Made by a program: the position numbers and the translations under genes | Shown: in pieces, positions 52,390-60,409 of the stretch | Layout: each line of letters starts with the position of its first letter | Position numbering within the stretch: position 1 is the first letter of the stretch | Origin: Rhodovulum adriaticum | GTDB taxonomy: Bacteria > Pseudomonadota > Alphaproteobacteria > Rhodobacterales > Rhodobacteraceae | DNA length: 64,000 bases | Reading direction: 5' to 3' | Assembly: GCF_004345735.1 (NCBI RefSeq) | Contig: NZ_SLXL01000012.1 | Coordinates: forward strand, 27,962 to 91,961 | The notes under the pieces: generated by a model | The model's input: only the letters and a program-made list of their open reading frames with translations | Databases searched by the model: none | What the model was told of the DNA's origin: nothing

Positions 52390-54192
52390 CTAGGACGGTT
52401 TTCCCCCGATCACATAGGTTCCCGGCGCATCGCACAAACCCTCGCCGGGGTCGCGCGCGGGCACTTTCTTGCCGGATCGGCGGGTCAGCCACGCATCCCA
52501 GCGGGGCCACCAGGACCCCTCGTTGAAATCGGCCCCGGCGCGCCAATCGGCGGCCGACAGATCCTTGAGCGGGGCCTCGCTGGTGTAGTGGCCATATTTC
52601 TTCTTGCTGGGCGGGTTCACGATCCCGGCGATATGCCCGGATTGCGACAGGATAAACGTCTTGGACCGCGCGCCCATCTTGCGCACCCCTTCGTAAGAGG
52701 CGTTCCAGGCCGCGATATGATCGGTTTCGCAGGCCACGGCACAAACCGGCACCTTCACCTCGGAAATCTTCACCTTCTCGCCGCAGATGGTGAAACCGTC
52801 GCGCGCGAAACAGTCGTTCTGGCAAAGCCCGCGCAGGTATTCCATCACCATCGTCGCGGGCAGATTGGTGGAATCCCCGTTCCAGTAAAGCAGGTCAAAG
52901 GCCGGCGGCGCCTCGCCCATCATGTAGCTGCGGATCGCCGGCCGGTAGATCAGGTCGTTCGAGCGCAGGTAGGAAAAGGTGCGCGACATGAAGAAACTGT
53001 CGAGATAGCCCTTTTCTGTCACCTCCCGCTCGATCCCGTCGACGAAATCGTTGTCCAGGAACACGCCCACCTCTCCCTGGTCGGAGAAATCCGTCAGCGT
53101 GGTAAAGAAGGTGGCCGAGCGGACCGACGTATCGCCGCGACGCGCCATCAGCGCAAGCGTCAGCGCCAGCGTGGTGCCCGCGATGCAGTACCCGACAAGG
53201 TTGACCTTGTCCTCGCCGGTAAGCGCCTTGGCCTGCGCGATCGCGGTCAGGTAGCCCTCTTCGACATAGTCGTCCATCCCGACCGCCGCGTAGGATGGAT
53301 CGGGATTCACCCAGGAAACCACGAAAACAGTATAGCCCTGATCCACCAGCCACTTTATCAGCGATTTCTGCGGGTTCAGGTCCAGCACGTAAAACTTGTT
53401 GATCCAGGGCGGAAAGATCACCAGCGGCGTGGCATGCACCGTTTCGGTGGTCGGCGCATACTGGATCATCTCCATCAGGCGGTTGCGAAACACCACCTTG
53501 CCCGGCGTGGTGCCCAGGTTTTCCCCTACGCGAAAGGCGTTCTTGTCGGCCAGCGACACCAGGATCTCGCCGTCATTGGCCTCGATGTCGCGCACCAGGT
53601 TTTCCAACCCATCGACCAGCGACTGCCCCTCGGTTTCCACCGCGCGGGATAGCGCCTCGGGGTTGGTGCCCAGGAAATTGGTGGGCGAGAACAGGTCGAC
53701 GATCTGCTGGGTGAAATACTCCAGCCGCTTGGCATCGGCGGTATCCAGCCCCTCGATATCCTTCACCGCGCGATGGATCGCCTCGGCGTTCATCAGGTAT
53801 TGCTGCTTGATGAAGTTGAAATAGGGATGCGTCTTCCACAGGGGGTTGGCAAAGCGCGGATCGTCCGGCGTTTCGTCCGGGGGCGCCTGCAGCGTGCCGC
53901 GCACCAGCGCCTGCTGGGCCTCGACATAGTGTTTCAGCGCCTTGCCCCAGTAGGAAACCTGATGCTCGATCAGCTTGGACGGATTCTGCATCACCTCGGC
54001 CATGTAGGCCGCCGCAGCCTTCATGTAGAGTTCCTGCCCCGGTCCCTGAAGGTTCGGATCGACGCGCCGCTTCGTCGAAACCGCAGATACCAGCCGCTCC
54101 GTCAACTCCTCCAGCTTGGCGATATTCTCGTTCATCCGTTCCAGATTGGCGGATTGTGTCTCGTTCGTGGGGGCGTCATCTTGTGTTGTCAC
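52390..54192 (-). CDS. phaC: Class I polyhydroxyalkanoate synthase
   Basis: 600 residues. The lipase-like box reads GYCIAG with catalytic Cys336; the partner Asp lies in CETDHIAAW and His in SQSGHIAG. N-terminal domain with WKTHPYFNFIKQQYL. It polymerises (R)-3-hydroxybutyryl-CoA on granules. No phaA or phaB is present; in this group they are elsewhere. Divergent from phaZ. Confidence 0.96.
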   Translation of the reverse strand: MTTQDDAPTNETQSANLERMNENIAKLEELTERLVSAVSTKRRVDPNLQGPGQELYMKAAAAYMAEVMQNPSKLIEHQVSYWGKALKHYVEAQQALVRGTLQAPPDETPDDPRFANPLWKTHPYFNFIKQQYLMNAEAIHRAVKDIEGLDTADAKRLEYFTQQIVDLFSPTNFLGTNPEALSRAVETEGQSLVDGLENLVRDIEANDGEILVSLADKNAFRVGENLGTTPGKVVFRNRLMEMIQYAPTTETVHATPLVIFPPWINKFYVLDLNPQKSLIKWLVDQGYTVFVVSWVNPDPSYAAVGMDDYVEEGYLTAIAQAKALTGEDKVNLVGYCIAGTTLALTLALMARRGDTSVRSATFFTTLTDFSDQGEVGVFLDNDFVDGIEREVTEKGYLDSFFMSRTFSYLRSNDLIYRPAIRSYMMGEAPPAFDLLYWNGDSTNLPATMVMEYLRGLCQNDCFARDGFTICGEKVKISEVKVPVCAVACETDHIAAWNASYEGVRKMGARSKTFILSQSGHIAGIVNPPSKKKYGHYTSEAPLKDLSAADWRAGADFNEGSWWPRWDAWLTRRSGKKVPARDPGEGLCDAPGTYVIGGKPS

Positions 54193-54211
54193 GGCGCGCT
54201 TTCCCTTTTAC

Positions 54212-54230
54212 CTTTGCACATGCAGCAAAG
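54212..54230. promoter_or_regulatory. Palindrome in the phaC-phaZ spacer
   Basis: CTTTGC-ACATGCA-GCAAAG, perfect 6-bp arms with a 7-base core, 20 bases upstream of the phaC start. Its core on the minus strand (CTGC-ATGT-GCAA) is one base off the CTGC-N4-GCAG variant of the PhaR site, so PhaR or another regulator may bind. Confidence 0.45.
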
Positions 54231-54260
54231 CCGCCTCCCCGGCCGTCGCTGCCCCGCATC

Positions 54261-54277
54261 TCCGATATACTATCGGA
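54261..54277. promoter_or_regulatory. Palindrome over the phaZ -10 region
   Basis: TCCGATA-TAC-TATCGGA, perfect 7-bp arms, ends 13 bases before the phaZ ATG and includes a TATACT -10-like hexamer (54266-54271). Good position for a repressor site; the protein is unknown. Confidence 0.45.
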
Positions 54278-54290
54278 AAAGGAGTGGCGA

Positions 54291-55559
54291 ATGAAATACA
54301 TGGCGACCTACGACCTGATGGAGACGGCGCGCAACACCAACCAATGGCTGGGCGCGACCGCGCAGGCACTGGGATCCTACCCTGCGGTCAGCCTGTGGCC
54401 GAACCCGTTCTTCAAGATGGTCGCCGCCTGGGGCGAGGTGACGGAACGCACCTTTGCCCGGATGGTCGCCAAGCCGGACTGGAACATCAATTCCGTGGTC
54501 GGCGCGGACGGGCGCGACCATATCGTGTCGGTGGAAAAACGGGTCACGCGCCCCTTTGGCGACCTGATTCAGTTCCAGGTCCATGGCCGCCCGCAAAAGG
54601 CCCGGCGCGTGCTGCTGGTCGCGCCGATGTCGGGGCATTACGCGACGCTTCTGCGCTCCACCGTGGCCAGCCTGCTGCCCGATTGCGAGGTTTTTGTCAC
54701 CGACTGGCATAACGCGCGCGATATTCCCGTGTCCGCAGGCAAGTTCGACGTGGAGGACTACACCCTCTACCTTGTCGATTTCATGAAACATCTGGGCCCC
54801 GACACCCATGTCATCGCGGTTTGCCAGCCTGCGCCGCTGACCCTGGCGGCCACCGCCTATCTGGCTGGCGACGATCCGGCGGCGCAGCCCCGCTCGCTGA
54901 CGCTGATCGGCGGGCCGATCGACCCGGACGCCGCGCAAACCGATGTCACCGATTTCGGTCGGCGGATCACCATGGGCCAACTGGAACAACTGGCGATCCA
55001 GCGCGTCGGGTTCAAATACGCGGGCGCCGGGCGGCTGGTCTATCCGGGGCTCTTGCAACTGGCCTCGTTCATGTCGATGAACGGCGACCGCCACTCGCGC
55101 GCCTTTTCCGAGCAGGTGATGAAGGTCGCCAAGGGCGAGGCGGGTGATCACGACAAGCACAACCGCTTTTACGACGAATACCTGGCGGTGATGGACATGA
55201 CGGCCGAGTTCTACCTGTCCACGGTGGAACGGGTCTTCAAACGGCGCGAGATCGCGCAGAACATGTTCGAGGTGGCAGGCCGCCGCGTCGACATCGGCGC
55301 GATCACCGAGGTTGCCGTCAAGACCGTCGAAGGCGCGAATGACGACATCTCGGCCCCCGGCCAGTGCATCGCCGCGCTGGACCTGTGCACCGGCCTGCCC
55401 GACAGCAAGAAGGCCAGCCACCTGGAACCCGGCGCGGGCCATTACGGCATCTTCGCGGGCAAAAGCTGGCGCAACAACATCCGCCCGCTGGTGCTGGATT
55501 TCATCGACGCCAATTCCGGCAGCCCGGAACCGCGGCGGGCGCATCTGAAATCGGTCTGA
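54291..55559 (+). CDS. phaZ: Intracellular polyhydroxyalkanoate depolymerase
   Basis: 422 residues. PhaZ of the Ralstonia i-depolymerase type: WPNPFFKMVAAWGEVTERTFARM at the N-terminus and the nucleophile C178 in AVCQPAPLTLAA, which replaces the usual serine box. It mobilises stored PHB in the cytosol. ATG 54291 has AAAGGAG upstream. Divergent from phaC with a 98-base spacer holding two palindromes. Confidence 0.95.
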   Translation: MKYMATYDLMETARNTNQWLGATAQALGSYPAVSLWPNPFFKMVAAWGEVTERTFARMVAKPDWNINSVVGADGRDHIVSVEKRVTRPFGDLIQFQVHGRPQKARRVLLVAPMSGHYATLLRSTVASLLPDCEVFVTDWHNARDIPVSAGKFDVEDYTLYLVDFMKHLGPDTHVIAVCQPAPLTLAATAYLAGDDPAAQPRSLTLIGGPIDPDAAQTDVTDFGRRITMGQLEQLAIQRVGFKYAGAGRLVYPGLLQLASFMSMNGDRHSRAFSEQVMKVAKGEAGDHDKHNRFYDEYLAVMDMTAEFYLSTVERVFKRREIAQNMFEVAGRRVDIGAITEVAVKTVEGANDDISAPGQCIAALDLCTGLPDSKKASHLEPGAGHYGIFAGKSWRNNIRPLVLDFIDANSGSPEPRRAHLKSV

Positions 55560-55566
55560 GCCAGAG

Positions 55567-55623
55567 GCCGCGCCCAAGGGCGCGGCGCGCCTGCGGCGCA
55601 TGGGTATTTGTACCAAGAAGAAG
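55567..55623 (+). repeat. Hairpin + GGGTATTT/CCAAGAAGAAG element, copy 2
   Basis: Perfect 9-bp hairpin GCCGCGCCC-AA-GGGCGCGGC (55567-55586), then GGGTATTTG (55602-55610) and TACCAAGAAGAAG (55611-55623). It directly follows phaZ (stop 55559) and precedes the convergent hydrolase gene. Same architecture as the copy at 24057. Confidence 0.7.
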
Positions 55624-55637
55624 GGGAAAGGCGCGCG

Positions 55638-56387
55638 TCAGGCGGGCAACAGTTCTGAAATCGCCTGTTCGACCAGCGCCAGATTGTCGGGTTCGGAAAA
55701 CCTGTGATCGGCGCCCTTGACCAGTGTCAGGCGCGCATCCGCGCAGTCGATGTGGTCCAGCAGGCGCAGGGCGGTGGCGACCTCGACATCCTCGTCCGCG
55801 GTGCCCTGCAACAGCCGCACCGGGAAGGGCAAGCGCAGGGGATCGCGCAGGACCAGGTTCTCGCGCCCATCCTCGATCAGGCGGCGGGTGATCGTGTAGG
55901 GGCTGTCGTCGTAACCGGAGGGGATCTCGATCCGGCCAGCCCCCATGATCGTGGCGCGCTGATCCTCGGCGAACGAGGCCCACATGCTGTCCTCGGTGAA
56001 ATCCGGCGCCGCGGCGATGCCCACCAGCCCCACCACCCGTTCGGGCAGAGCGCGCGCCAATAACAGCGCGATCCATCCCCCCATGGACGAGCCCACCAGA
56101 ACCTGCGGCCCGTCGGTCAGCGCGGTGATCGCCGTTTCGGCATCCTGCGCCCAATCGCCGATGCAGCCCTCGGCAAAGGCGCCAGAGCTTTGCCCGTGGC
56201 CGGAATAGTCGAAGCGCAGGAAGGCCTGACCGCGCGCACGCGCCCAAGCCTCCAGGTGCTGCGCCTTGGTGCCCGTCATGTCGGACATGAACCCGCCCAG
56301 GAACACAACGCCGGGGCCTGCCCCGTCGGTCCGGTGATAGGCCAGGCGGCGGCCTTGCGGGGTGTCCAGATAGGCGGGCGCGGTCAT
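55638..56387 (-). CDS. Alpha/beta hydrolase (ABHD10-like)
   Basis: 249 residues. Nucleophile elbow GSSMGG with the serine near residue 94, oxyanion region FLGGFMSDM, catalytic Asp in GTADEDV and His in GADHRF. Short single-domain hydrolase close to the ABHD10/serine-esterase set. The start has GGAG upstream. Substrate unknown; acyl-thioester or ester. Confidence 0.9.
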   Translation of the reverse strand: MTAPAYLDTPQGRRLAYHRTDGAGPGVVFLGGFMSDMTGTKAQHLEAWARARGQAFLRFDYSGHGQSSGAFAEGCIGDWAQDAETAITALTDGPQVLVGSSMGGWIALLLARALPERVVGLVGIAAAPDFTEDSMWASFAEDQRATIMGAGRIEIPSGYDDSPYTITRRLIEDGRENLVLRDPLRLPFPVRLLQGTADEDVEVATALRLLDHIDCADARLTLVKGADHRFSEPDNLALVEQAISELLPA

Positions 56388-56488
56388 GTCATTCTCCGTT
56401 CTGCTGTCCCGAGTGAGGGTAGGCAGCCCCCTGCCCGCCCGCAAGGGCCGCCCTTGCCCAGCCCCGCGATTCGGGTCATCAGTGATCC

Positions 56489-57595
56489 ATGACCGGACCC
56501 CGTTACACCCCGCTTGCCGCCAGCCTGCCCGCGACCGTGCCCTTTGTCGGGCCGGAAACGCAGGAACGCAGCCGCGGCCGCCCCTTTCGCGCGCGGCTGG
56601 GCGCGAATGAAAGCCTCTTCGGTCCCTCGCCCCGCGCGCTGGCCGCGATGCAGGAAGAGGCGCGGTATATCTGGAAATATGGCGACGCGCAGAACCACGA
56701 CCTGCGCGCGGCGCTGGCCGGCGCGTTGAACGTCGCCCCCGAGAACATCATGGTCGGCGAGGGCATCGACGGGCTGCTGGGATATCTGGTGCGGCTGCTG
56801 GTGGCGCCGGGCGATGCGGTCGTCACCTCTGCCGGCGCCTACCCCACCTTCAACTACCATGTGGCGGGCTTTGGCGGTGTGCTGCACAAGGTGCCCTATG
56901 CCGGCAACCACGAGGATCCCGATGCGCTGATCGCCAAGGCGGCCGAGGTCGGGGCCAAGCTTGTCTACCTGGCCAATCCCGACAACCCCATGGGCAGTTG
57001 GCATTCGGCGGACCGGGTGCACGCCATGATAGAGGCCGTGCCCGAAGGCACAGTCATGGTGCTGGACGAGGCCTATGTCGAGTTCGCCCCCGAGGGCACC
57101 GCGCCCGCCATCGACCCCGACGATCCGCGCGTGATCCGCTTTCGCACCTTTTCCAAGGCGCACGGGATGGCAGGCGCGCGCGTTGGCTATGCCATCGCGG
57201 CGGCACCGCTGATCGCCTCCTTCGACAAGGTGCGAAACCATTTCGGCATGTGCCGGATCAGTCAGGCCGGTGCGCTGGCCTCGCTGCGGGACCGGGCCTG
57301 GCTGGACGAGGTATGCGCCCAAGTCGCCGCCTCGCGCGAGCGGATCGCGCGGATCGCCAGGGACAATGCGCTGACCGCGCTGCCCTCGGCCACCAATTTC
57401 GTTGCGGTGGATTGCGGGGCGGACGGCGATTTTGCCCGGCGCGTGCTGGCCGAACTGGCCGAACGTGACGTGTTCGTGCGCATGCCGGGCGTGGCGCCGC
57501 TGGATCGGTGCATCCGCATCTCGGCCGGGCCGGACGACCAACTGGACGTGCTGGCTGAGGAACTGCCCCGGGCGCTGGCGGCGGCGCGCGGCTGA
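56489..57595 (+). CDS. HisC-like class I/II PLP aminotransferase
   Basis: 368 residues. Conserved LGANESLFGPSP at the N-terminus, the pyridoxal aspartate region LVYLANPDNPMGSW, and Schiff-base lysine in TFSKAHGMAGARVGYA. Family members are histidinol-phosphate or aromatic aminotransferases. It lies far from hisBH, so a role in aromatic or other amino acid metabolism is as likely as histidine synthesis. Confidence 0.9.
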   Translation: MTGPRYTPLAASLPATVPFVGPETQERSRGRPFRARLGANESLFGPSPRALAAMQEEARYIWKYGDAQNHDLRAALAGALNVAPENIMVGEGIDGLLGYLVRLLVAPGDAVVTSAGAYPTFNYHVAGFGGVLHKVPYAGNHEDPDALIAKAAEVGAKLVYLANPDNPMGSWHSADRVHAMIEAVPEGTVMVLDEAYVEFAPEGTAPAIDPDDPRVIRFRTFSKAHGMAGARVGYAIAAAPLIASFDKVRNHFGMCRISQAGALASLRDRAWLDEVCAQVAASRERIARIARDNALTALPSATNFVAVDCGADGDFARRVLAELAERDVFVRMPGVAPLDRCIRISAGPDDQLDVLAEELPRALAAARG

Positions 57596-57645
57596 GTTAC
57601 GCGAAGGTGATGACGCGACCGCCCGCCCCGTGGCAGGATGGCGTC

Positions 57646-57816
57646 ATGGACGACCGGCCGCAAAGACGCGTCGAGAATTACACCGTCCCCTTCCTGATCG
57701 TGGCCGGGGTGTTCCTGTTCTTTGCCCTGCTCGTGGTTTGGGAATTATGGGGCTACAACCGCGCCCTTGCGCTGGCGCTGGCATTGTGGGTGGCCTTGCG
57801 TGTCACATCCGCGTGA
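57646..57816 (+). CDS. Small single-helix membrane protein
   Basis: 56 residues from ATG 57646 (CAGGA upstream), basic N-terminus DDRPQRRVENY and then two closely spaced hydrophobic segments up to the end. An in-frame ATG at 57607 would add 13 residues. Unknown function; 50 bases after the HisC-like gene on the same strand. Confidence 0.6.
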   Translation: MDDRPQRRVENYTVPFLIVAGVFLFFALLVVWELWGYNRALALALALWVALRVTSA

Positions 57817-57916
57817 ATTTGCCACAAGCCCCATCGCAAAACCTGACTGAAAAATGCATGTATTCCGCGAGCGCCTCTTCGCGCGCCTGCGGATCCACCA
57901 ACAGTCAGGACATGAC

Positions 57917-58309
57917 ATGCGACAGACCCTTCTGATGGAGAAATACCCGGTCTTCGATCTGGACCTGGACAAGAGCGAAACCACCTGCACCAGCGTGGAC
58001 GACATCCTGGACCGGCTGAAGGCCAAGATCGACGCCCATCCCAAGGTCGCCTATATAGCCACGTTCGACCATTATAGCCACACCCAGTCCATCGACGGCA
58101 CCATCGCCGAGGACATCAAGGACGCGCGCAACATCGTGTTCTGCTTTGGCGTGGCGCTGCCCAACGCCCATGTTCTGGCCGTGCGCCCGCGCTCTATCGG
58201 GGTGGCCGACCTCGGCGACCGTTTCCATATCTGCTTCATGGAACCGCCGATGGAAGTGGCCACCAAGGAAATGGAAGCGTGGTGCCGGGAACTGGTGGAC
58301 AAGACCTGA
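57917..58309 (+). CDS. Conserved cytosolic protein (DUF6858-like)
   Basis: 130 residues. Landmarks: LMEKYPVFDLDLDKSETTCTSVDDILDRL, YIATFDHYSHTQSIDG, IVFCFGVALPNAHVLAVRPRSIGVAD. It looks like the family of small proteins I know as DUF6858, present in many proteobacteria without an assigned role. AGGA before ATG 57917. Followed by a good terminator. Confidence 0.8.
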   Translation: MRQTLLMEKYPVFDLDLDKSETTCTSVDDILDRLKAKIDAHPKVAYIATFDHYSHTQSIDGTIAEDIKDARNIVFCFGVALPNAHVLAVRPRSIGVADLGDRFHICFMEPPMEVATKEMEAWCRELVDKT

Positions 58310-58354
58310 TCTCAGCAGGGCCGAGGCCCCCCGACATTTCGACTGCGTGAAAGG

Positions 58355-58382
58355 CCGTGCCCCTGTCGGGCACGGTCTTTTC
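58355..58382 (+). terminator. Terminator of the DUF6858-like gene
   Basis: 8-bp stem CCGTGCCC / GGGCACGG with a 5-base loop, then TCTTTTC, 45 bases after the stop. Confidence 0.8.
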
Positions 58383-58396
58383 TGTTTGGGCGGGGC

Positions 58397-59596
58397 CTAG
58401 CGCCCCGCGACGACCGCCGCCGCCGCGCCCAGGGCGCCGCGCCCGTGGGGGATATCCAGCGCGTCCAGCCCGGCCTCTATGCTGCCAAGCGCACCCAGCA
58501 CCATATGCGCGTTCACATGCCCCATATGCGCAATGCGGAAGAAGCCATGCCAGGCCGGATCGCCGGGGGCCGCCATGCCCAGGCCGATGCCCAGGGTAAC
58601 GCCGGCGGTCTCGCTCAGCCATTCGCGCAGGGCCGTGCCGTTCGGCGCCCCCAGCTGAACCGCGGTCACGGCATGGCTGCGGCAGGCGGGATCGGCGATA
58701 TTGGCCTCCATCGGGCCATCGGCACCCCAGGCATCGATGGCGGCCCAGACGGTGCGGGCCAGCCGTTCGTGGCGGGCCCAGGCGGCCTGCATCCCCTCTT
58801 CCTGCACCAGCATGTCCAGCGCGGCGCGCAGGCCGTACAGGTGGTGCGTGGGCGCGGTGCCCCAGAAATACTGGTAGAATTCCTGCGGATCGGCGCGCAT
58901 CCGCCAATCCCAGTATTGCGTCGCCATGTCGGCGCGCGCCCGCGCGGCCTCGGCCCGGTCGTTGAAAAAGACGAAGCCCAGGCCGGGCGGCACCATCAGC
59001 CCCTTCTGGCAGGCCGACACCATCACGTCGACGCCCCAATCGTCCATCTCGAACCGGTCGCAGCCCAGCGAGGCGATACAATCGACCATCAGCAGCGCCG
59101 GGTGACCCGCCGCGTCCAGCGCCGCGCGCAAGCCCGCGATGTCGTTCTTCACGCTGGTCGCGGTGTCCACATGGACAACCGTGACGGCGCGGATTTCATG
59201 GGCGCGGTCCTCGGCCAGCCGGGCGGCGACACGGTCCAGGTCCACGGGCGCGCGCTTGCCGAAATCCATCACCTCGACATCGGCGCCCAGGCCCTGCGCC
59301 ACCTCTGCCCAACCATGGCCGAACCGCCCCGTCGCCAGGGCAAGGATCTTGTCGCCCCGGGCCAGGACGTTGGCAAGCCCGGCCTCCCACGCGCCATGGC
59401 CGTTGGAAATATACATCGCCACCTTGTGCCGGGTGCGCGCCACGGCCCGCAGGTCCGGCAGCAGGCTTTCCAGCAGTTGCACCATCGCGCCACCATGGAT
59501 TTCCGGGGCGGGGCGGTGCATGGCCTGCAACACGCGATCCGGGATGACGGAAGGGCCGGGAATGGCAAGATAGGGGCGGCCGTGGGAAAGGGGCAT
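58397..59596 (-). CDS. Class V aminotransferase, alanine/serine--glyoxylate type
   Basis: 399 residues. N-terminus SHGRPYLAIPGPSVIPDRVLQAM and NGHGAWEAGLANVLARGD are typical of AGXT/SgaA; the PLP lysine is in VSACQKGLMVPPG. It may form glycine from glyoxylate using alanine or serine. GGAG 6 bases before ATG 59596 decides the start over an in-frame ATG 24 bases upstream. Confidence 0.9.
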   Translation of the reverse strand: MPLSHGRPYLAIPGPSVIPDRVLQAMHRPAPEIHGGAMVQLLESLLPDLRAVARTRHKVAMYISNGHGAWEAGLANVLARGDKILALATGRFGHGWAEVAQGLGADVEVMDFGKRAPVDLDRVAARLAEDRAHEIRAVTVVHVDTATSVKNDIAGLRAALDAAGHPALLMVDCIASLGCDRFEMDDWGVDVMVSACQKGLMVPPGLGFVFFNDRAEAARARADMATQYWDWRMRADPQEFYQYFWGTAPTHHLYGLRAALDMLVQEEGMQAAWARHERLARTVWAAIDAWGADGPMEANIADPACRSHAVTAVQLGAPNGTALREWLSETAGVTLGIGLGMAAPGDPAWHGFFRIAHMGHVNAHMVLGALGSIEAGLDALDIPHGRGALGAAAAVVAGR

Positions 59597-59713
59597 GGGC
59601 GACTCCGGATTGAACCGCATTCCAGTTAGGCCCGGGCACGCCGGGCGTCAATCGCTTGTCACAGCGGGCCATCCGGGCTATCCCCCTAGCCTGTTTGCCG
59701 CCGTCGGAGCGCC

Positions 59714-60409
59714 ATGACCAACCTTCTCAAATCCCGCCTCGACGCTTTAGAGCGCTACATGCGGCGCAAGCTGGATGGCGACATTTCCACCCCGGCCGGG
59801 CGGCGGGCCGCGTTCTGGCATTTCCAGCTGATGGACCATGCGTTCCTGCGCATCCTGTGGACCAACCTGCACGAAATCGCACCGGGGATCTGGCGCTCGA
59901 ACCAGCCGGACCGCCGGCGGCTGCATCGTTATCACGCGATGGGCATTCGTACCGTCGTGTCGCTGCGCGCCGCTACCCCGTCCAGCCATATGCTGTTCGA
60001 ACAGGAAACCTGCGCCGAGCTGGGGATGACCTTTCTGACCGCCACGATCCGCGCCCGGCGCCTGTTGCCGCCCGAACGCTATCTGGCGCTGCTGGACATC
60101 TTTGAAACCGCCGAACGGCCGCTATTGTTCCATTGCAAATCCGGCGCCGACCGGGCCGGGCTGGCCGCAGCGCTGTATCTGATGCATATCGAGGGCAAAT
60201 CGGTGGAAGAGGCCGCAAAGATGCTGTCGCCGCGCTACCTGCACTCGCGCAACACGCGTACCGGCATCCTGGATCACATGCTGGCCGCCTATGCCGCGGA
60301 TACCGCCGACCGCCCCATGCCGATCCGTGAATGGCTGGAAACCCGCTACGACGCGGCAGCCATCACCGAGGATTTCAAGCGCTGGCAAGCCGCCGGGGGC
60401 CGGCGGTGA
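59714..60409 (+). CDS. Protein tyrosine phosphatase
   Basis: 231 residues. The signature CX5R is intact: HCKSGADRAG with catalytic C141 and R147; general-acid region upstream (~110). N-terminal extension of ~50 residues. Cytosolic phosphatase of the dual-specificity/DSP-like fold. Its stop overlaps the GTG start of the ABC exporter (GTGA, 60406-60409), so the two are translationally coupled. Confidence 0.9.
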   Translation: MTNLLKSRLDALERYMRRKLDGDISTPAGRRAAFWHFQLMDHAFLRILWTNLHEIAPGIWRSNQPDRRRLHRYHAMGIRTVVSLRAATPSSHMLFEQETCAELGMTFLTATIRARRLLPPERYLALLDIFETAERPLLFHCKSGADRAGLAAALYLMHIEGKSVEEAAKMLSPRYLHSRNTRTGILDHMLAAYAADTADRPMPIREWLETRYDAAAITEDFKRWQAAGGRR

